From Elephas maximus indicus (taxonomy: Eukaryota; Chordata; Mammalia; Proboscidea; Elephantidae), in the NCBI RefSeq assembly GCF_024166365.1, contig NC_064825.1, forward strand, positions 105,476,480 to 105,540,479: 64,000 bases of DNA, given 5' to 3'. Below are positions 23,181-35,146 of this stretch, piece by piece. Position 1 is the stretch's first letter, and the number at the start of each line of letters is the position of its first letter. The notes beneath the pieces are model-generated. The model did no database searches. It was not told the DNA's origin and saw nothing but the letters and a program-made list of their open reading frames with translations. A program made the position numbers and the translations under genes.

Positions 23181-26148
23181 CATTATTATAAGACAAGCAT
23201 AGTCAGCAAAATCACAGCTTTTCTGGAACACATCAGATAACTGAGGTCACTGGAAGGTCAGCTAAGGCAAGCACTGAGTAACCAGTACCAGCATTTCACT
23301 GTCAGGGGAGGGAGAATGATCTGGAAAGGGGCCCTCTCTGAGGCGGAGGTGAAAGGAAAGACCTAAAACTTCGTTTGTATTAAACGTATATCTATGACAA
23401 ACCAGCCCTCACACTAAGCATGAGGTAACACTACAGAAATATGAAGCTTGTGGTGCACTGAGGTAATCAAAGAAATAGCAAAACTGAAGCCCAGCTCTAC
23501 TACTGACTAGATTGGGGTTAGTGTGATAAATGCTATGCCTTGCAGGAAATTAGGATATTTTGCAACATTATGGAAAAGGAAAAATTAACAGGAAATATTC
23601 ATGTCATTTCAGGATGTTAATACGAACTTTACCCACATATACAATACTGGGATTTTGGGTTGATATAACGTACCATGAAATTTTGGCAGATGTTTGCTTG
23701 CTTTTCCATATTGTTTCCCAAGTTACAGTATTGGGTTTGTTATATTAATTTCCAGTAGACATGCCGTAGAGATGAACAATCATTTGTGTCTTATATGTAA
23801 AGTAAGTTTTATTTTTAACGGTTTATCTTTAGTGTTCCATAGAGACAAATAATTGTTTTGAGAACTGAAGGGACCCAGTCCCCAGGAGCTTAAATTGCAA
23901 TATAAAGTCTCTATACTTTTTTTTTTTTTTATACTACACACGGGCTGATATCTTGAAGTCCAGGGAAGAGATGTCTACCAGTCAGGTTTGTTAGCTAGAA
24001 CTAGACTCTAGTTACTTGAATATTGAAAGAAATACATTTTGTGAACAAGAAAATATTTTTAAAATATGTCTCATTCTTCTAGTTATATAGAATACTTTAT
24101 AAACTTCAATAATAATTATAAGCTTTATGTTTCTGTAATAGTTATAAGCTCTCTTTTAATTAGAGAATGTTTATACAGAAACCCTTTTCCTATATACTGA
24201 TTATTTAAAATATTTAAATGATTTAAAATTTAAAATATTTCAAATTATTTAGTCAATTTTAAAATACTTTTGTCTTTAGTATTAAGAGATATTTGATGGA
24301 AAATTAGAACAACTCCTCTGTAACACCAAACACTGGGCGACGGCTAATAATTTGAGCTAGAATACACAGCAAACCAAATGGTAGATCTTTTGTTTTTCTC
24401 CTTTTCTTTCCCTTTCCTTCTTCTTTCACACAAATTTCCTTCACTGACTCTAATACAGATGACCACAGAGATATTCCCTAATTGTCACCCTAAGTCTGAG
24501 GTTACATTAATGTGCCCTATAGCTGGTGTGAGGACACATGGACTTGTCAGTTACCTTTACTCAGGAAAGGATTTAATTCTTTTCACCAATGATTGACTTT
24601 ACCATGGCCAAGTTTTATGCTATCAGCCTAGATTGGAAACAAACATTTGAAAGAAAATCTTTAATTTAGGAGTTGGCAAAGAGTTGTATGTAAGTATGTA
24701 ATTACGATCAGGTAGATGGTCAAACCATGACTTAAGGACAAGTAATTGTCCCCACTTTTTAAAAATTAGTCCAACATGTGGAGAAAATACCAAGCTGTGT
24801 GTGTTCCTAATCCTATCTTTTCTCATACAATCGTGATGGCACATGTGTCTCTGAGTCTAGGAGAGAGTAAAATTCCTCAACTTCTGTGCGTCTTTCCTAT
24901 AAGCAATAAGTCTGGGTTACAGCTCCCGCTTACATAGGCTAGATCACATAACCACTCCCCCAATCTACTCTGTGAGAACTTGGGAAAATATTTATTTGCC
25001 TCTTTTTCAATATGGATAAAACATGTGCTTTTAAGGATTGTAACCTGACATTAAATTGATTACATGTAACCTCTCTAGCTCCATTCATACCTCTACAACT
25101 ACATCGCGTCAACAGCTACATCTGTTCCCAGGTGTGCTATTAGTCATCCTGTTTTTAATTAACTGTGTCTGAAACTTAATTTCAAACACCATTATGATTT
25201 TCCATTACAGTCACACTGTACACATGCTTAATAATTTATTTTCTTATATTTAGTATTTGCTTATATTTAATGCCATAAACATTGCTGCCATATAGCTTTG
25301 AACTTAATTTTTCAAAGTAATTTGTCAATACATTTAAACAATTCTTACAAAAGATTGCTACAAATAAAATGTCTCTTCTGAAAAAAGAAAGTTAATTTAA
25401 CTTTCATTGTTGCTTTGGAGTTAGTACTTTGGACATCTGCTTTTTAACTGTTTTCCAGAAAAAGTTTATACAACAGTTAGCATTGTTAGCATTCATTATC
25501 ACCCTTATAATTAGCAAAATCACTTGGTTAATTTGATAAGCTAAAAAGATTATGGCTTTCACTATCTACTTTATCTTTTTTTTAATTCAGCATAATTACC
25601 AAACGTAAACAGGTCTTTCTAAGCCACTGACTCAAGGAAGTTTGTCACACTCCACGAAATTGGAAAAAACAGGTACCTCATCTACTAATAATTTATGCTA
25701 CCAATAAACTGGAAGAAAAACAACAACAACAAAAATATAAATATCATACAGGAGCACAACAGCTAAAACCCCAACTGGACACAGCTTGTTAAGTTTCTCA
25801 GGGAAAAAAGGAGGTAAATTCAATGGAGCTGTAAAGCATAACATTGAATCACTTACAAAGTTCCATCAAAACACTAATTTAGTAGGTAATCCCAATCTAC
25901 TGTGCAGATAAATTCTGAGAATCATTTAAGGCTTTTGATGATGATTATTTTTAACCAGTGGGATCTACAGAAGTTTTTAACACTTTGAATGATTTGACAA
26001 TTACATTTTTCTTATAGGCAGTTTTCTTATAAAAACTATTTTTCATATAAATATTCTATCTCTGTGAAGTTAACATAAAACCCTTATTCTCTTCTAGGAG
26101 AAAGATAAAAAATGTAATTGTTTTCCCAAACCTGAAATATAGTGGAAA
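23181..26148. other. AT-rich region upstream of the OR5L-like gene, nothing recognised
   Basis: About 3 kb with no supported gene. The short frames at 23560-23748, 24378-24596 and 24623-24844 lack any recognisable domain. The noncoding 5' exon and promoter of the receptor gene may lie here but cannot be placed by eye. Confidence 0.5.
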
Positions 26149-27099
26149 ATGGTGAAAGAAAATTGCACCGTGGTGACAGAGTTCATTCTCCAGGGATTAT
26201 CAGATGTCTCTGAGCTGAAAATCTTCCTCTTCCTGTTTTTCCTTCTAATCTATGGAGTCACAGTTGTAGGCAACCTGGGCATGATTGCACTGATTCAGGT
26301 CAGCAGTCAGCTTCACACCCCCATGTACTTTTTCCTCAGCCACTTGTCCTTTGTGGATTTCTGTTACTCCACCGTCATTGTGCCTAAGACACTGGACAAT
26401 ATCATCAACAAGGACAAAGCCATTTCTTTCCTGGAATGCATGGTGCAATTCTATTTGTTTTGTGCTTATGGAATCACTGAGGTCATCCTGCTGGCTGTGA
26501 TGGCCTATGATCGGTTTGTGGCCATCTGCAACCCCCTGCTGTACATGGTCATCATGTCCCAGAAGCTCCGTTTGGAGCTAGTGTCTGGCTGCTACCTGTG
26601 TGGAACAGTGTGCTCTCTGATGCACTTGTGTTTAGCTCTTGAGATCCCGTCCTATCAATCGAATGTGATTAACCACTTCTTCTGTGATCTAACCCCTCTC
26701 TTATCTCTTGCCTGCTCTGATGTCTCTATGAATGAACTGCTGGTGTACATTGTGACCATTGTCAATGACAGCATAACCATTGTGGTCATCCTCACCTCCT
26801 ACTTGTTTATTCTTGTCACTATCCTGAGGATGTGCTCTGCAGAGGGAAAGCGTAGAGCATTTTCCACCTGTGCCTCTCACTTCACAGCCATAATTGTCTT
26901 CCACGTAACAATCCTTTTCATTTATTGCAGGCCCAGCTCTAGCAACAGTCTGGACACAGACAAGGTAGCCACAGTGTTCTACACTGTAGTAATTCCCATG
27001 CTGAACTCCCTGATCTACAGCCTGAGGAACAAGGATGTGAAAGAAGCTCTCAGGAAAGTGATGGGATTTAATTTACTCTCCAAGGGGCCATTTTCTTAG
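26149..27099 (+). CDS. OR5L1: Olfactory receptor, OR5L1/OR5L2-like
   Basis: A 316-residue class II odorant receptor in one open exon. The N-terminus [20 protein letters not shown] has a glycosylation site at N5 and matches the OR5L pattern as I recall it. Landmarks are GNLGM at 41-45, [17 protein letters not shown] at 58-74, the conserved Cys at 97, [15 protein letters not shown] at 118-132, NHFFCD at 175-180, [10 protein letters not shown] at 235-244, and [12 protein letters not shown] at 283-294. Two features are odd. The helix 7 motif reads NSLIY where nearly all ORs have NPLIY. The first of the three usual second-loop cysteines is Tyr (SYQSN at 168-172), which I also recall in human OR5L. 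The tail ([11 protein letters not shown]) is slightly long. L1 versus L2 orthology cannot be settled here. The open frame suggests a functional gene, with the Pro loss as a caution. Confidence 0.93.
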   Translation: MVKENCTVVTEFILQGLSDVSELKIFLFLFFLLIYGVTVVGNLGMIALIQVSSQLHTPMYFFLSHLSFVDFCYSTVIVPKTLDNIINKDKAISFLECMVQFYLFCAYGITEVILLAVMAYDRFVAICNPLLYMVIMSQKLRLELVSGCYLCGTVCSLMHLCLALEIPSYQSNVINHFFCDLTPLLSLACSDVSMNELLVYIVTIVNDSITIVVILTSYLFILVTILRMCSAEGKRRAFSTCASHFTAIIVFHVTILFIYCRPSSSNSLDTDKVATVFYTVVIPMLNSLIYSLRNKDVKEALRKVMGFNLLSKGPFS

Positions 27100-27109
27100 C
27101 TGAACTTAA

Positions 27110-27181
27110 CCAAAAAACTCATGGTCATTGAGTTGATTCTGACCCATAGTGAGCCTTAACCACTGTACCACCAGGTCTCCT
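27110..27181 (-). mobile_element. AfroSINE remnant with internal deletion
   Basis: The tail complement (gtcattgagttgattctgac) runs straight into the head complement (ccttaaccactgtaccacca). The middle of the SINE is missing. Confidence 0.75.
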
Positions 27182-27569
27182 AGCTGGACTTAGGGTTTCA
27201 AAAGGACCTTTAAGAAGGGATTTTTGTTTGAGTGAAAATCAATGAAATGGAAATCCAGGAAAGACATTAGTGAACCAGGGTACTTTGCATGATTCTTTGT
27301 TCTCTACTCACCTTTTAGATTTCTCTTAAATTCCCAGTATTAAACAGAACATTGTTCAAATGCACCCACCACCTTTTGCTGCTGTCCTCTGGTCTCTCTG
27401 AGTATTTTGCTTGGGCTTAAGATGGCACTGTTAAGCCTCAGTTTTTTTGGTTTGTGTTAAACAAATATATTTCCAGCAAAGCAAAAATAAACAGACATGT
27501 CTTTCCAATGCCCTTAATGCATGTAACCATTCTTACTGAATTCAATTCCTTTTTATTTCAGGGAATATA

Positions 27570-27840
27570 CATTTTTCTTATATATGTATATATTATATGT
27601 ATATACTATGTTACATATATACATATAATATAATACATATAATATAACACATAATAAAAAAACCCACTGCCATCGAGTCGATTCCGACTCATAGCGACCC
27701 TCTAGGACAGAGTAGAATTTTATATCATATTATATTTATATACTTATATTATGGGTTTTTTGTTATATATATTATATTTATATTATACATATATGCATAT
27801 ATTATATGTATAAAATATGTATATATATTTTTAATTTGGA
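27570..27840. repeat. AT-rich simple repeat interrupted by a SINE fragment
   Basis: Long run of ta, tata and atgta-type units on both sides of a truncated SINE. The stretch can fold back on itself, because ataaaaaaaccca at about 27655 faces tgggttttttgttat at about 27752. Confidence 0.85.
27656..27719 (-). mobile_element. AfroSINE 3' fragment
   Basis: Only the tail and lower middle of the SINE, in reverse (cccactgccatcgagtcgat to gacagagtagaat), lying inside the AT repeat. Confidence 0.85.
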
Positions 27841-28009
27841 GCAACCTTCCCATGTGTTTATGGGTATATGTGGGAATTAAATTTTAGTCATTTTTTTGGT
27901 TATTTTCTCTTTTACTACTTTTTCTTTTCCAATGTCAATTATTTTTGCAACTTTTAAAAACTTTCTCATCTGTAAAATGAATGTTGTAATAATATTCTAC
28001 CTATCTCAT

Positions 28010-28218
28010 GAGTTCCTCTGTGGTGCAAACAGTTAAAGAGCTTGGCTATTGGTCAATAGTTTGGAAGTTCAAGTCCACCGAGGGGTGCCTCAGAAGAAAG
28101 ACCAGATGGTGTATTCCCCAAAAAACTGGCCACTGAAAACCCTGTGGAACAAAATTCTACTCTGACACCTGTTGGGTAGACATGAGTCAGAGTCAAACTG
28201 AGGACAGCTGGTTGGTCA
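28010..28218 (+). mobile_element. AfroSINE, longer subfamily
   Basis: Forward copy of the longer type: head gttcctctgtggtgcaaaca, a gaagaaagaccagatggtgt middle, and tail gagtcagagtcaaactgagg followed by acagctggtt. It resembles the split copy at 44398/46336 rather than the shorter common type. Confidence 0.8.
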
Positions 28219-28520
28219 CTTCTCATAATATTATCATGGAAATTAAATAAACAATGAATATCAAACTCTTAGTGCTAGATGTGGTGTAATAAAAAAATAT
28301 GGTGTAATATATGTGCTTAATAAATTAGCTGTTGTTATTATTGCTGTTGCCTACGCTCTGTGTTTTACCACACTTTTCGCTCTGTATTTCACTTTCATTC
28401 TTGATTAAACAAGTACATCATGTGTTTGATACCCTCTGTTTTTCAAGTTTCTGTGTCTTCGTTAATGTGCTCTGTCTGAAATGATTTTAACCATTTTTAC
28501 CTTTGTAAATCTTACCTATA

Positions 28521-28830
28521 GTATTAGTTTCCTGTGGCTCCTGAACCAATTATCATAATGTTGATGGACTTAAAGAACACAGATTTATTCTCTTGCACTT
28601 CTGGAGGTCAGAAATCTGAAATCGGTATCATTGGGCTGAAATAAAGGTTTTGGCAAGGCCACACCCTCTCTAGGGCCTCTTGGAAAGAATTTGCTCCTTT
28701 CCTCTTATAGCTTCCTGTGACTTCCAGTTTTCCTTGGCTTGTGGCCCCGTCACTCCAAACTTCAATGCCAGAATCTTCAAACCTCTCTCTGTCCTGTCAT
28801 TAAAACACCTTCCTGTGTGTGTGTACATGT
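28521..28830 (-). mobile_element. MLT1-like LTR fossil (ERVL-MaLR)
   Basis: Diverged LTR in reverse orientation. Recognisable pieces are ttagtttcctgtggctcctg, tttattctcttgcacttctg with gaggtcagaaatctgaaatc, and ccttggcttgtggccccgtc. Old, solo, and no internal ERV sequence. Confidence 0.6.
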
Positions 28831-29154
28831 GTGTTAAATCATAAAACTGCAAGGACTTGCCTCATAGAAAGCATTCTTACTAACGTTTCTTAAAACGGTA
28901 TCTTTGGGGCAAGAATCATGTGTTAACCATTAAGAAATATTCCAGAATACCTGTCACAAATGGTTACTTATTATTTCAATTAAATAAATGCTAACTGGAA
29001 AAAAAAATGAGTAATGTGCTTGAGATGAAAATGTGGCACTGTATTGAAATTCAGATATTTTAAATGAGGTGAGATTTCTCATATTACCTGAGAGATTTTT
29101 CATGTTAAGATAAAAGTAAGGTAAATTTGAAGTTCCAACTAAAGCAGTTTATCA

Positions 29155-29206
29155 TCCTTGGTATTATTGACATTTTGGTTCAGGCAATTCTTTGCTATGG
29201 AGTTCT
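29155..29206 (-). mobile_element. MER5A (hAT-Charlie) left piece
   Basis: The sequence ttggtattattgacattttg matches the MER5A end in reverse. The element continues at 33634 after the L1-derived insertion. Confidence 0.7.
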
Positions 29207-30229
29207 TTTTTTCCTTTTTTTTCTTATTGAAATTTAGATGAAGGTTTACAGAACAAACTAGTTTCTCATCAAAGAATTAGTACATACATTCTATATGACA
29301 TTGGTTAACAACCCCACTATGTATCAACACTCAACCGTGGGTTCCCTATTACCAGCTCTTCTTTTCTCTCCTGCTTCAAGTCCCTGCCCCAGGGCTGGTG
29401 TGCACCTTTAGTCTTGTTTTGTTCCATGGGCCTGTTCAATCTTTGGCTGAAGGGTGAACCTCAGGAGTGGCCTCATTACTGGGCTGAAAGTGTGTCCGGG
29501 GACCATATTCACAGGGTTTCCCCAGTCTCTGTCAGGCCAGCAAGTCTGGTCTTGCTTTTTGAGTTAGGATTTTGTTCTCCATTTTTCTCCATCTCTGGCT
29601 AGGACCCTCTATTATGACCACTATCAGACCAGTCAGTGGTAGTAGCCAGGCACCATCTAGTTGTACTGGACTCAGTCTGGTGGAGGCCATGGTAGATGTG
29701 GTCCATTAGTCCTTTGGACTAATCTTTCTCTTGTGTCGTCTTTAGTTTTCTTCATTCTTCCTTGCTCCCAAAGGGGTGAGACCAGTGGAGTATCCTAGAT
29801 GGCTGCTCACAGGCCTTTAAGACCACAGACGTTACTCACCAAAGTAGAATGTAGAACATTTTCTCTGTAAAGTCTTTTATGCCAGATAAACTACATGTTC
29901 CCTGAGACCATGGTCCCTACAGCTCTCAGCCCAGCAATTCAGTCCTCCAGGGAGTTTGGATGTGTCTATGGAGCTTCCATGGCCTTGCCTTGTACAGGTT
30001 GTGCTGACTTCTCCAGTATTGTGTACTGTCTTACCCTTCAACAAAGTTACCACTTATCTTTTGCCTATTAAGTGTTTTTCCATCCACACCTCTCCCCTCC
30101 CTTGTAACTATCAAATATTGTTTCTTTTTGTATGTCAACCTTTTCATGAGTTTTTACAGTAGTGGTCTCATACAATATTTGTCCTTTTATGATTGACTTA
30201 TTTCACTCAGCATAAGGTCCTGTGCTGAG

Positions 30230-31643
30230 TTTCTTTTGTTTATGGATTTCTTTTTCATTTCTTTTGTTTTCATAGATTTTTTTTTTATTGAGACTTTGTG
30301 TTTTTCTCCTTTATTTTGATGAATAGGTTTGTTAACTTTCTTTGTAGTTACCTTAAAATTTACCCTTATCTTCCTAGGTTTGACCCAGTCTATTGTTACT
30401 TGGTATATATATATATTTTTTATTGCTTTGTCTTACTCTCCATTATAGAGTTTTATAACTATACCATTTATTCTCTCTTTTATTGTTCTGATGTTGTTGT
30501 CATTTACAGATTAACCAGTTCATTTCCTACGTCAGTATCTGGCTGGTACAATTTTGTGTCCTAGATTCAGGCTGTAATTTGATGTTGTTTGTTCTCAGAC
30601 TGAAGGACTCCTTTTAATAATTCTTGTAAGTTTGGTTTGGTTTTTACACATTCCCTTAATTCCTGTTTATCTGGAAATGTCCTAATTTCCCAAACATATT
30701 TGAATGAAAGTTTTTCAGGATATATTATTCTTCATTGGCAATTTTTTTTCTTTCAAGATTTTATATATGTTATCCCATTGTCTTCTTGCCTGTATGGTTT
30801 CTGCCAAATAATCAGAGCTTAGTCTTGTTTCTCCTCCGTACATAACTTTTCGTTTTTCTTGAGCTGCTGTCAGGATTTTTTCTTTGTCTGTGGTTTTAAA
30901 GAGAGTGATTATGATATTCCTTGATGTTTTTCTTTTGGGGTCTATCCATTACGGGGTTCTTTGAGCTTCTTGGATGGTCAGCTTTTCATCATTCATGATA
31001 TTAGGGAAGTTTTCTGTTAGCAGTTCTTCAAAGACCCTCTCTGAGTTTTCCGTTTCCTCTCCCTGTTCTGAAACTCCGATCACTCACAAAGTTTTGCTTT
31101 TGATTGTATCCCACATAATTCTCAGGGTTTCTTCATTTTTCTACATTCTTTTTTCTGATTTTTCCTCAAACAGAGTTGTATTCAAGTGTCTGTCTTTGAG
31201 TTCCCTGATTCTGTCTTCCATCATTTTAAACCTTCTCCTCACCCCTCCTATGGCACTGTCCGTTTCTGAAATCTTGTTGTTTATCTTTGGGACTTGTAAT
31301 TATTGTTTTTGAATGATTTCCAGTTGTGAATTTATTTTGGCATTTTGTTCTTGTGTTACTCTCCTGAATTGTTCCATTTTTTTTTGTCTGTATTTGCCAT
31401 GAATTAGTCTATTTTTTCTAAAAATGTGTCTATTTTTTCCTCATTTTTATCTGCTTTTTGTTTCAACTCTTGGATTGCTCTGAATATTAAAGATTTGAAT
31501 TTCCTCTCAGGTAGTTCTAGTATCTTTTCTTCTACTGGAAAGCCACCTGGCATTTTATTTTGGAAACCTACTGGACCCATCCTGCCCTGTTTTTTTTTTT
31601 TTTTTTTTTTATGTTTTGGTATTGTCCACTGTCTTTGAGACAT
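30230..31643 (-). pseudogene. L1-type ORF1 remnant in the HAL1-like element
   Basis: The first 79 codons are open (31643-31404). They begin with a lysine-rich stretch and continue into FPVEEKILELPERKFKSLIF and an acidic coiled-coil-like stretch (ELKQKADKNEEKIDTFLEKI). The rest of the RNA-binding protein frame continues to about 30230 but is broken by several stops and frameshifts. Because the element lacks its own reverse transcriptase, it would have depended on an L1 enzyme for insertion. Confidence 0.7.
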
Positions 31644-32331
31644 TCAGTAATTATTTTCTTCATTTCTTGATTGTACATTTGTATGTTTTGTTCTGCTTTT
31701 TTGTTTTATTTGGTTATGTCTGAGTAGATGGGCTGTGAGTTCCTTGTTGTTTGCTCGTCTGTAGTCAGGATACTTTTCACCTCCTTGTTTAATGGGCAGG
31801 GCAGTCATTTGGCTATGGTTCAGCAGGGCAGGTCCAGCTGAAGGGGAGGGGCTGAGATGGGTTGTTTTTTTTGCACATACTAGGGCTGACAGGGTGGGCC
31901 AGGAATCAGTGCTGGGAAGGCTCCAGTAGGCCATGCCTGTGCTGCTTGGGGGTGTGGTGTTCATTGCACAGTACAGGTAGGCAGGAAAGAGGGGGGAGGT
32001 TGTGATATGTGGAGCTATTAGGGGTGTGGGAAAGAAGATAGAGAGGAGAGAAAAACAGGGGCTGAAAACAAAGAAGCAATCAAAGAAAGAGAAAAAAATT
32101 GAGTGCTAAGGGAGCTTGCCATTGGAGTGGAGAGATAAGAAACTGAGAAATGGAGAAAAGCAAAAAGGAAAAAAAAAAAAGAAAGAAAATACCTGGATAA
32201 AAAACTGGAGTAGAACAAAAGAAAAGCCCTCAGCACTCCCAGAGTCCCACTGGTGGGGCTGCTAAGACTGGGGAAGTGGATCCCATGCTTCACAATATAG
32301 CCTGGCTAGAAGGGGTATAGATGTCACACCA

Positions 32332-32496
32332 AACCAAAAATCCAAACCCAGTGCTATCAAATCGATTCCGACTCATAGCGACCCTATAGGAGTAGAACTG
32401 CCCCATAGAGTTTCCAAGGAGTGCCTGGTGGATTTGAACTGCCAACCCTTTGGTTAGCAGCCATAGCACTTAACCACTACACCACCAGAGTTTCAC
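32332..32496 (-). mobile_element. AfroSINE nested in the HAL1-like element
   Basis: Reverse copy with tail (cccagtgctatcaaatcgat), body and head (agcacttaaccactacacca). The equivalent site in the sister element, near 8060, is uninterrupted. Confidence 0.9.
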
Positions 32497-32605
32497 GGCA
32501 CTGGCTATTCAGGAGACAGGAAAAGAAGATAAATGTAGAGAGACGAGAACTGAGAAATCAAGACACAGAAACAGAAGAAGAGAGAAAAGAAAAGGGAAAA
32601 GAAAC

Positions 32606-32650
32606 AAAGAAGAAGAAGAAGAAGAAGTAGTAGTAGAAGAAGAAGAAAGA
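32606..32650 (+). repeat. (GAA)n simple repeat
   Basis: Run of gaa and agt triplets within the L1-type 5' UTR. The sister element has only an a- and g-rich stretch there. Confidence 0.9.
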
Positions 32651-33633
32651 AATGCCTCAGGGATCCCACCTATGCAGCTGCTCAGATTGGGGGAGTGGCT
32701 CCTAAGCTGTGCAGTGCAGCCTGGCTAGAAGGGGCTTCCAAGCTGCAAAAATAAAACAAAGCAAAACAAGGGGGAAAATAAAGCCCCAGAGATTCCAGCG
32801 TGGTGTCGCAGACCTGGGGAGTTGTTCCCCAGACAAGCATGGCTTCACAGCCTTTCAAGAAGAAGCAAAGATGGCACACGGAACCAGGTGATCCAGAGAA
32901 AGGAGGGGCTTGTGGTAGGAGGCACGGAAGAAACCAAAAGAGATGGAAAGAACCAATATCAGCTCAGGAGCCCGGCCAGTGTGAGCAGGACAAATCCAAG
33001 CAGCCTGAGGCTAAAGCAGTTGCCTCCCGGCCAAGAGACTGTGGCTAGCGGGAAGCAGAGGATGCTGAAGGTGGTGGTGGGGAACAGGGGGTGGCTAAGA
33101 AAGCTTATATTTCTGGTTACCAGGTGGTCTGTCTCCTGCTGGGAACTTCATGAAGCTGCTTTCCTCTACTCCCTGTCTGCTGATCTCCTGTGTGAATGGA
33201 GTGAATCCAAGAGGCATGGATGCTGCACTTTCTGGCCAGCTGAGCCACCACGGCCTACCAGGAAGCTTGGAGGTAGAGCAGTGGGGAGAGAACGGGAGTG
33301 GAAGAGCACGTATCGGTGGTTACCAGGTGCTCTGTCTCCTGCTGGGAGTTTCGCAAAGGTGCTTTCCCGTGCTCCCCGTCTGCTGATCCCTGACTGGAGT
33401 CCAAGATGGCAGATCCGTGCTGCGTTAGCTGATGGGGCCCTCTGTACTATCTCTCCTTGCTCTCTGTCCTCTGTCAGTTTCTTATTCCACTCGGTGCTTG
33501 GCTGGGTTCTCTATCCCTTCATTTGGCACTTCAGGTTCCAGGAAGGACGTTTGTCTCTGTTTTAGTTAGTTTTTTAGGTCTTTGCTGTGGAGGGATGGCA
33601 TGGTGTTTCTGTCTATCCTTGTTATGGAGTTCT

Positions 33634-33812
33634 GTCCTGGGCACTGTAAGATGTTGGACAGCATCCTTGGCCTCTTCCTATTTGATGCAAGCAGCACCCT
33701 TCCTCTCTTCCCTGACCCACCCCTCAATGTTCTGACTAGCAGAACTGTCTCCAAGCATTGTCAAATGTTCCCTGAGGAGAGAAACCACTCATACTGGGAA
33801 TCACAGAACTAG
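33634..33812 (-). mobile_element. MER5A (hAT-Charlie) right piece
   Basis: Continues the element begun at 29155: gtcctgggcactgtaagatg, gcatccttggcctcttccta, then ccaagcattgtcaaatgttc. An ancient nonautonomous DNA transposon shared across placental mammals. Confidence 0.75.
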
Positions 33813-35146
33813 TGCATCAATAAACTAGTACAATATACATACAATATATCTGGCCTTCTCATAAGCACCTTCAGCATTGAACTTTCTTGTTTTTACAAAG
33901 CTTAAAGTAGAATTCAAGGCCATTTTGTCTTAATCAAATATATCTTTCCTCTCACATCTTTCTTCATTAGACAACACATTCTCTCTAGACCTCATTTTAA
34001 ATTCTGCAAGATTGCCATGGACTTTCTTATCAGCACAACATCGTTTATGTTGTTTCTCTACTCTCTGTCATTTCCTCTTCTGTACTTAAGTAAATCCTTA
34101 ATACCCAGTCAAATTATCCTCCTCTTCTCTGTCGTGTGCCTAAAACAATATTTGGCACAAAATATACACAGCATGATTGTATTGTTTGAATGAAGACTTT
34201 CTGACCTGTTCAGGTCTTGGATGGTCAACATTCAATTTAAACACAGAAAAAAGTAAATAATAGCACGTATTAGAGTTGTTAACTTCATTCACAGGTGGTT
34301 CTTCTTTGACGTGTTAAATTTCTGGATCTTCGTATCTCTCAATGGATAGCTAGATGTATGTTTGTTTGCTCCCTGCTCGTTGAAGCATCCCTTTACATAG
34401 AATATTCCAACACCTGTTTGATAAATTGCTTTGAGCTTGTTAAATAAAATTAAGTAATAAATATCACAATCCAATTTTCTATTTAATAATATACCACTTC
34501 AAAGGCCAAGACATGTTTCTTTGGGTTATTTTCAAGATACAGAAAAACATATTACATCATTTTATTTTGTGTTTAACTAACTCCTAATTAGAAATGTTTA
34601 ATTGCTCACATATTTTTCCCTTTGGGATTTAGATGTGAGAGTGTCGGTCCCTAAGAACTGATGTCTGTTCAGGAAGATGATTTCAAACTTCTCAATGCAA
34701 AGCATAAAAAGTCTGTCCATGCTCCTAAGGAACCAAAGCCTTCCTATGGGAGGCTAACATTTGTTCTATGAACACAGAAGGCACACCTCAAATGGATTCT
34801 GATAAATGTTGCAATTAAATGGATGTTCTTGTCTCTAAGTGTCATACTTGATTTTCTGGTAGAAAACGAACTGAGGCTAACAACAGTGTAGTAAGAAGGA
34901 GGGTGAAAGAGAGGAATCAGTCTGGTAAGTATTCTCGACATAATCAGACAATTTTACAGCTGCATGGGTTTCTATGAAATTATCTCTTATAGTCATTGAT
35001 TTTACACATAGAAATTTGATGTTAGAAGTGGAAACATGCCTGGAATAAGACAGTTCGTAAATCCTCAAACATGTCAAACAACGATAATAACAAAGCACAT
35101 TTAGCACATTTTATTTTTTAGACAAAACCCGGAATAAACGGAGTCC
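33813..35146. other. Noncoding stretch; possible L2 trace near 34130-34200
   Basis: No gene is supported. The phrase atatttggcacaaaatatac followed by ttgtttgaatgaag near 34150-34195 is reminiscent of an L2 3' end, at low confidence. The remainder is unassigned. Confidence 0.35.

Larger units (their letters stand above)
29207..33618 (-). mobile_element. HAL1-like L1 lacking ORF2
   Basis: On the minus strand this runs 5' UTR (33618 to about 31660), ORF1 (about 31643-30230), then straight into the last bases of ORF2, the 3' UTR and a poly(A) tail (30219-29207, seen as t-runs at 29206-29230). The endonuclease and reverse transcriptase are absent. The join is near 30220, where agcataaggtc meets ctgtgctgag. 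A 15-bp target duplication brackets it: ttgctatggagttct at 29192-29206 and ttgttatggagttct at 33619-33633, one mismatch. The 5' UTR holds two repeat units about 203 bp apart. The ORF1 frame 31643-31404 has a lysine-rich coiled-coil start. It contains an AfroSINE at 32332-32496 and a (gaa)n run. Confidence 0.85.

Noticed and set aside
32822-33565. 247-codon open frame on the + strand
   Set aside because: It lies antisense in the GC-rich 5' UTR of the HAL1-like element and has no recognisable domain. The sister element near 8400-9060 does not keep it.
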